Origin: Spirochaetaceae bacterium
GTDB taxonomy: Bacteria; Spirochaetota; Spirochaetia; DSM-27196; PWMO01
Assembly: GCA_003558175.1 (NCBI GenBank)
Contig: PWMO01000319.1
Location: 1 to 7,295 of the forward strand
Length of the DNA: 7,295 nucleotides
Direction of reading: 5' to 3'
A program made the translations under genes and the position numbers. A model generated the notes under the pieces. The model searched no databases, was not told where the DNA came from, and saw only the letters and a program-made list of their open reading frames with translations. Shown here piece after piece: positions 5,401 to 7,295 of the stretch (within the stretch, counting starts at the first letter, position 1; each line of letters begins with the position of its first letter).

Positions 5401-6060
5401 ATGTTGAACCCCCGTCTGCTTGCATTCCTGTTGCTCTGTGCGGCGCTCACCCTTCCCGCTTTCCGTGCGGCGGCAGATGCGGATGCGGTGGCAGAAGCGG
5501 GCGCGTTGGAGAAGCAGGTCCGCAACAGCTATGCCGGCTACGAGCTTGAGGGACTTGCGTCCTGGTACGGCGGCAAGTTCCAGGGTCGTCTCACGGCAAA
5601 CGGCGAAGTGTTCGACACCAATGAGCTCACCGCGGCTCATCGAGAGCTGCCCTTCGACTCGCTGGTCCGGGTAACCAACCCGCAGAACGAACGTTCGGTT
5701 GTGGTCCGTATCAACGACCGCGGCCCGTTTGTCGAGGGACGCATAATCGATCTTTCGCGCGCCGCCGCGGAGGCAATCGGCATTGCGGCCGCAGGCGTTG
5801 CCCCGGTGCAGTTGGAGATCGTGCACTACGAGCCGCTGCCAACCAGCCGTACCATCCAGGTGGCCTCGTTCTCTCAGTCCACCAACGCTGCGGCGCTGGC
5901 GGCCCGTCTTGAAAGCCACGGCATGACCCCGTCCATTGAGACCGCCGGCTCCGGCGTACACCGCGTACTGCTGCGTGACGTTCCGCTCGAAGTCATAGAT
6001 GAGTATCGCGAGCGTCTCAGCGCGCTTGGGCACACGTCGGTTCTGGTACGGTCGCGGTAG
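5401..6060 (+). CDS. rlpA: RlpA-family septal ring lytic transglycosylase, DPBB plus SPOR domains
   Basis: RlpA proteins cleave glycan strands in peptidoglycan, preferring strands stripped of stem peptides, and help daughter-cell separation (shown in Pseudomonas). The 219 residues comprise a signal peptide (hydrophobic core [16 protein letters not shown], 6-21; likely cleavage after FRAAA or ADA), a double-psi beta-barrel domain from GLASWYG (51-57) to about residue 142, and a C-terminal SPOR domain (about 150-218) starting RTIQVASFS. His80 in TAAHRELPF and Asp106 in INDRGPF are 26 residues apart, matching the two key residues of the Pseudomonas enzyme. LLLC resembles a lipobox, but Leu at -1 makes lipidation unlikely, so the protein is probably secreted and soluble rather than a lipoprotein. 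The start at 5401 has a strong GA-rich ribosome site and places the signal peptide at the N-terminus. It is followed closely by an M23 peptidase. Confidence 0.94.
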   Translation: MLNPRLLAFLLLCAALTLPAFRAAADADAVAEAGALEKQVRNSYAGYELEGLASWYGGKFQGRLTANGEVFDTNELTAAHRELPFDSLVRVTNPQNERSVVVRINDRGPFVEGRIIDLSRAAAEAIGIAAAGVAPVQLEIVHYEPLPTSRTIQVASFSQSTNAAALAARLESHGMTPSIETAGSGVHRVLLRDVPLEVIDEYRERLSALGHTSVLVRSR

Positions 6061-6067
6061 CGCTATG

Positions 6068-6096
6068 TTGCCGCGGTATCGCCAATCTGGTAGGAT
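6068..6096 (+). promoter_or_regulatory. Weak candidate promoter before the M23 gene
   Basis: TTGCCG (6068-6073) and TAGGAT (6091-6096), each 4 of 6 to consensus, are exactly 17 bp apart. Transcription would start near 6103-6104, at a GTG in frame with the M23 gene. Two 4-of-6 boxes are common by chance, so this is only suggestive. Confidence 0.2.
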
Positions 6097-7295
6097 GCGG
6101 CGCGTGAGCCCGAAGCCGTCCGCACCGCGAATACGTCAGCTGTTCAGTCTTGCAGCTCGCCTCGGGCGACGGGTTCCGCGCGGCGCACCGCGTGTCATAG
6201 CGGTCATTGTCCCCGTGGCGCTTCTGATCATTGTCGACCTGACGCTCTTTGCCCGGGGAGATACGGAACCGGATGAGCACATTCAATCCGTTTCAGTGGT
6301 GGATGCTCTCGCGGAACTGGAAGCCGAAGAGGGCGGCGCGCGTGACAACGATGCCGATCCGGATCATGCCTACGCCGATTCCGAGACTACCACTGCGCTG
6401 CTGCAGGAGTACGCCCGGGTGGTGCGTCGCGGTGAAACTCTGCTTGAACTGCTGCGCGAGCAGCCGCTGTCGCACAGCGAGGCGCTGGCCGCCAGTCGGG
6501 CGATGGGTACGTACTACGATCCGCGGCGGCTGCTGCCGGGCCATCAGCTGGTATTTCGCTACCGGGATAACGACCCGGACACGATAGAGAGCATCGGGGT
6601 GCGAATCAGCCCCGAGCGGCGCATTGAGATCGCCCGGGCTGATGACGGCTCGTTTGGTGCCACCGAGATTGTGATGCCGCTGATGCCGGTACCGGTGGTC
6701 ACCCGCGGCGTCATCCGCGGCAGTCTGTACGGGGCGGGTAGCTCGGCAGGGCTGCACCCCAATCTGCTGCACAGCCTGATTCAGCTCTATTCGTTTGACG
6801 TTGACTTCCAGCGTGATATCCGTCCGGGCAACGAGTTTGCCGTGCTCTACGAGGAGTACTACGACGAAGAGGGCAACTGGGTTCGCAGCGGCGCGCTGCT
6901 GGCAGCAGAGCTGGCGCTGCACGACCGCACTTTGCGCATGTACCGCTTCAACAGCGACGAGGGACCGGACTACTTCGACCCGTCGGGGCGGACGGTGCGC
7001 AAGACTCTGCTGCGAACTCCAATAGAGGGGGCCCGGCTCACTTCGGGCTTTGGCCGGCGCCAGCATCCCATCATGGGATACAGCCACCTGCACCCGGGGC
7101 TCGACTTTGCCGCTCCCATCGGAACGCCCATCAACGCTGCCGGAGACGGGGTGGTCGAAGCGGTGCGCAACACCAGCGGATTTGGCATTCACGTGGTGCT
7201 GCGACACGCCAACGGCTTTCGCACCCTGTACGCGCACATGAGCTCCACCGCTCGCGGCGTGCGCACCGGGGCGCGGGTAAACCAGGGCCAGGTTA
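6095..7295 (+). CDS. Membrane-anchored M23-family metallopeptidase, C-terminus cut by the window edge
   Basis: M23 (LytM-type) zinc endopeptidases cut peptide crosslinks in peptidoglycan. The first 400 residues are visible: a basic N-terminus, one membrane segment (VIAVIVPVALLIIVDLTLFA, 34-53), an acidic linker (71-98), a LysM/OapA-like region beginning near YARVVRRGETLLELL (106-120), a middle region (about 165-285) like those of MepM/YebA-type proteins, then the catalytic domain from TSGFGRRQHP (316-325). Zinc ligands His333 and Asp337 in HPGLD and His381 in YAHM are present. The final HxH motif lies beyond the window, so activity cannot be confirmed. The start is uncertain: in-frame ATGs at 6065 and 6095 and a GTG at 6104 all precede the membrane segment. 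Only the GTG has an AGGA at useful distance. I use 6095. It follows rlpA by 4-43 bp, so the two probably form a cell-wall operon. MepM-like is the best description. Confidence 0.92.
   Translation, partial: MRRVSPKPSAPRIRQLFSLAARLGRRVPRGAPRVIAVIVPVALLIIVDLTLFARGDTEPDEHIQSVSVVDALAELEAEEGGARDNDADPDHAYADSETTTALLQEYARVVRRGETLLELLREQPLSHSEALAASRAMGTYYDPRRLLPGHQLVFRYRDNDPDTIESIGVRISPERRIEIARADDGSFGATEIVMPLMPVPVVTRGVIRGSLYGAGSSAGLHPNLLHSLIQLYSFDVDFQRDIRPGNEFAVLYEEYYDEEGNWVRSGALLAAELALHDRTLRMYRFNSDEGPDYFDPSGRTVRKTLLRTPIEGARLTSGFGRRQHPIMGYSHLHPGLDFAAPIGTPINAAGDGVVEAVRNTSGFGIHVVLRHANGFRTLYAHMSSTARGVRTGARVNQGQV

Noticed and set aside
5407..5442. Lipoprotein signal (LLLC) in RlpA
   Set aside because: Leu immediately before the Cys does not fit the lipobox, which needs Gly, Ala or Ser there; a normal signal peptide with an Ala-rich cleavage region explains the sequence.
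6293..7237. A 314-codon open frame on the minus strand opposite the M23 gene
   Set aside because: The other strand carries M23 motifs in continuous frame through the whole stretch; this frame has no family features.

Overview
The window is ordinary bacterial chromosome, GC-rich (estimated by eye at roughly 60%) and densely coded, with no mobile element, CRISPR array, rRNA or tRNA that I can see. The best guess at the host is a free-living, GC-rich member of the Spirochaetota. The main reason is the lysyl-tRNA synthetase, which is the archaeal-like class I enzyme (HIGN and KISSS motifs) that replaces the usual class II enzyme in spirochaetes. The enzyme also occurs in some alphaproteobacteria and a few other groups, so the assignment is an inference. 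A ClpP of non-canonical type and an Era with GRPSSGKST in its P-loop are compatible with that reading.

Layout, left to right: (1) a minus-strand pair, clpP then purC, overlapping by 4 bases, with purC running off the left edge; (2) a divergent intergenic region of 58 bp at 1101-1158; (3) a plus-strand pair, era then rpe, 37 bp apart; (4) an 82-bp convergent gap; (5) a minus-strand pair, lysS then rpiA, separated by 90 bp that hold three copies of a 20-bp tandem repeat; (6) a divergent intergenic region of 70 bp at 5331-5400; (7) a plus-strand pair, rlpA then a membrane-anchored M23 peptidase, which runs off the right edge. No stretch over 300 bases lacks a gene.

Functions: purine synthesis (PurC), protein turnover (ClpP), ribosome small-subunit maturation (Era), the two isomerising enzymes of the non-oxidative pentose phosphate pathway (Rpe and RpiA, convergently transcribed), lysine tRNA charging (LysRS-I), and peptidoglycan remodelling (RlpA plus an M23 endopeptidase). 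Rpe and RpiA both act on ribulose 5-phosphate, and RlpA and M23 both act on the cell wall. The other pairings look incidental.

I did not find a clear new system. The points most worth a second look are: lysS and era, which appear to start almost at their predicted transcription start points with no Shine-Dalgarno; AT-rich divergent regions in which -10-like hexamers of the two strands overlap; a 12-bp tandem duplication in a low-complexity insert in the KH domain of Era; a ClpP with an acidic N-terminus in place of the usual axial-loop motif; and the 20-bp tandem repeats just before rpiA.
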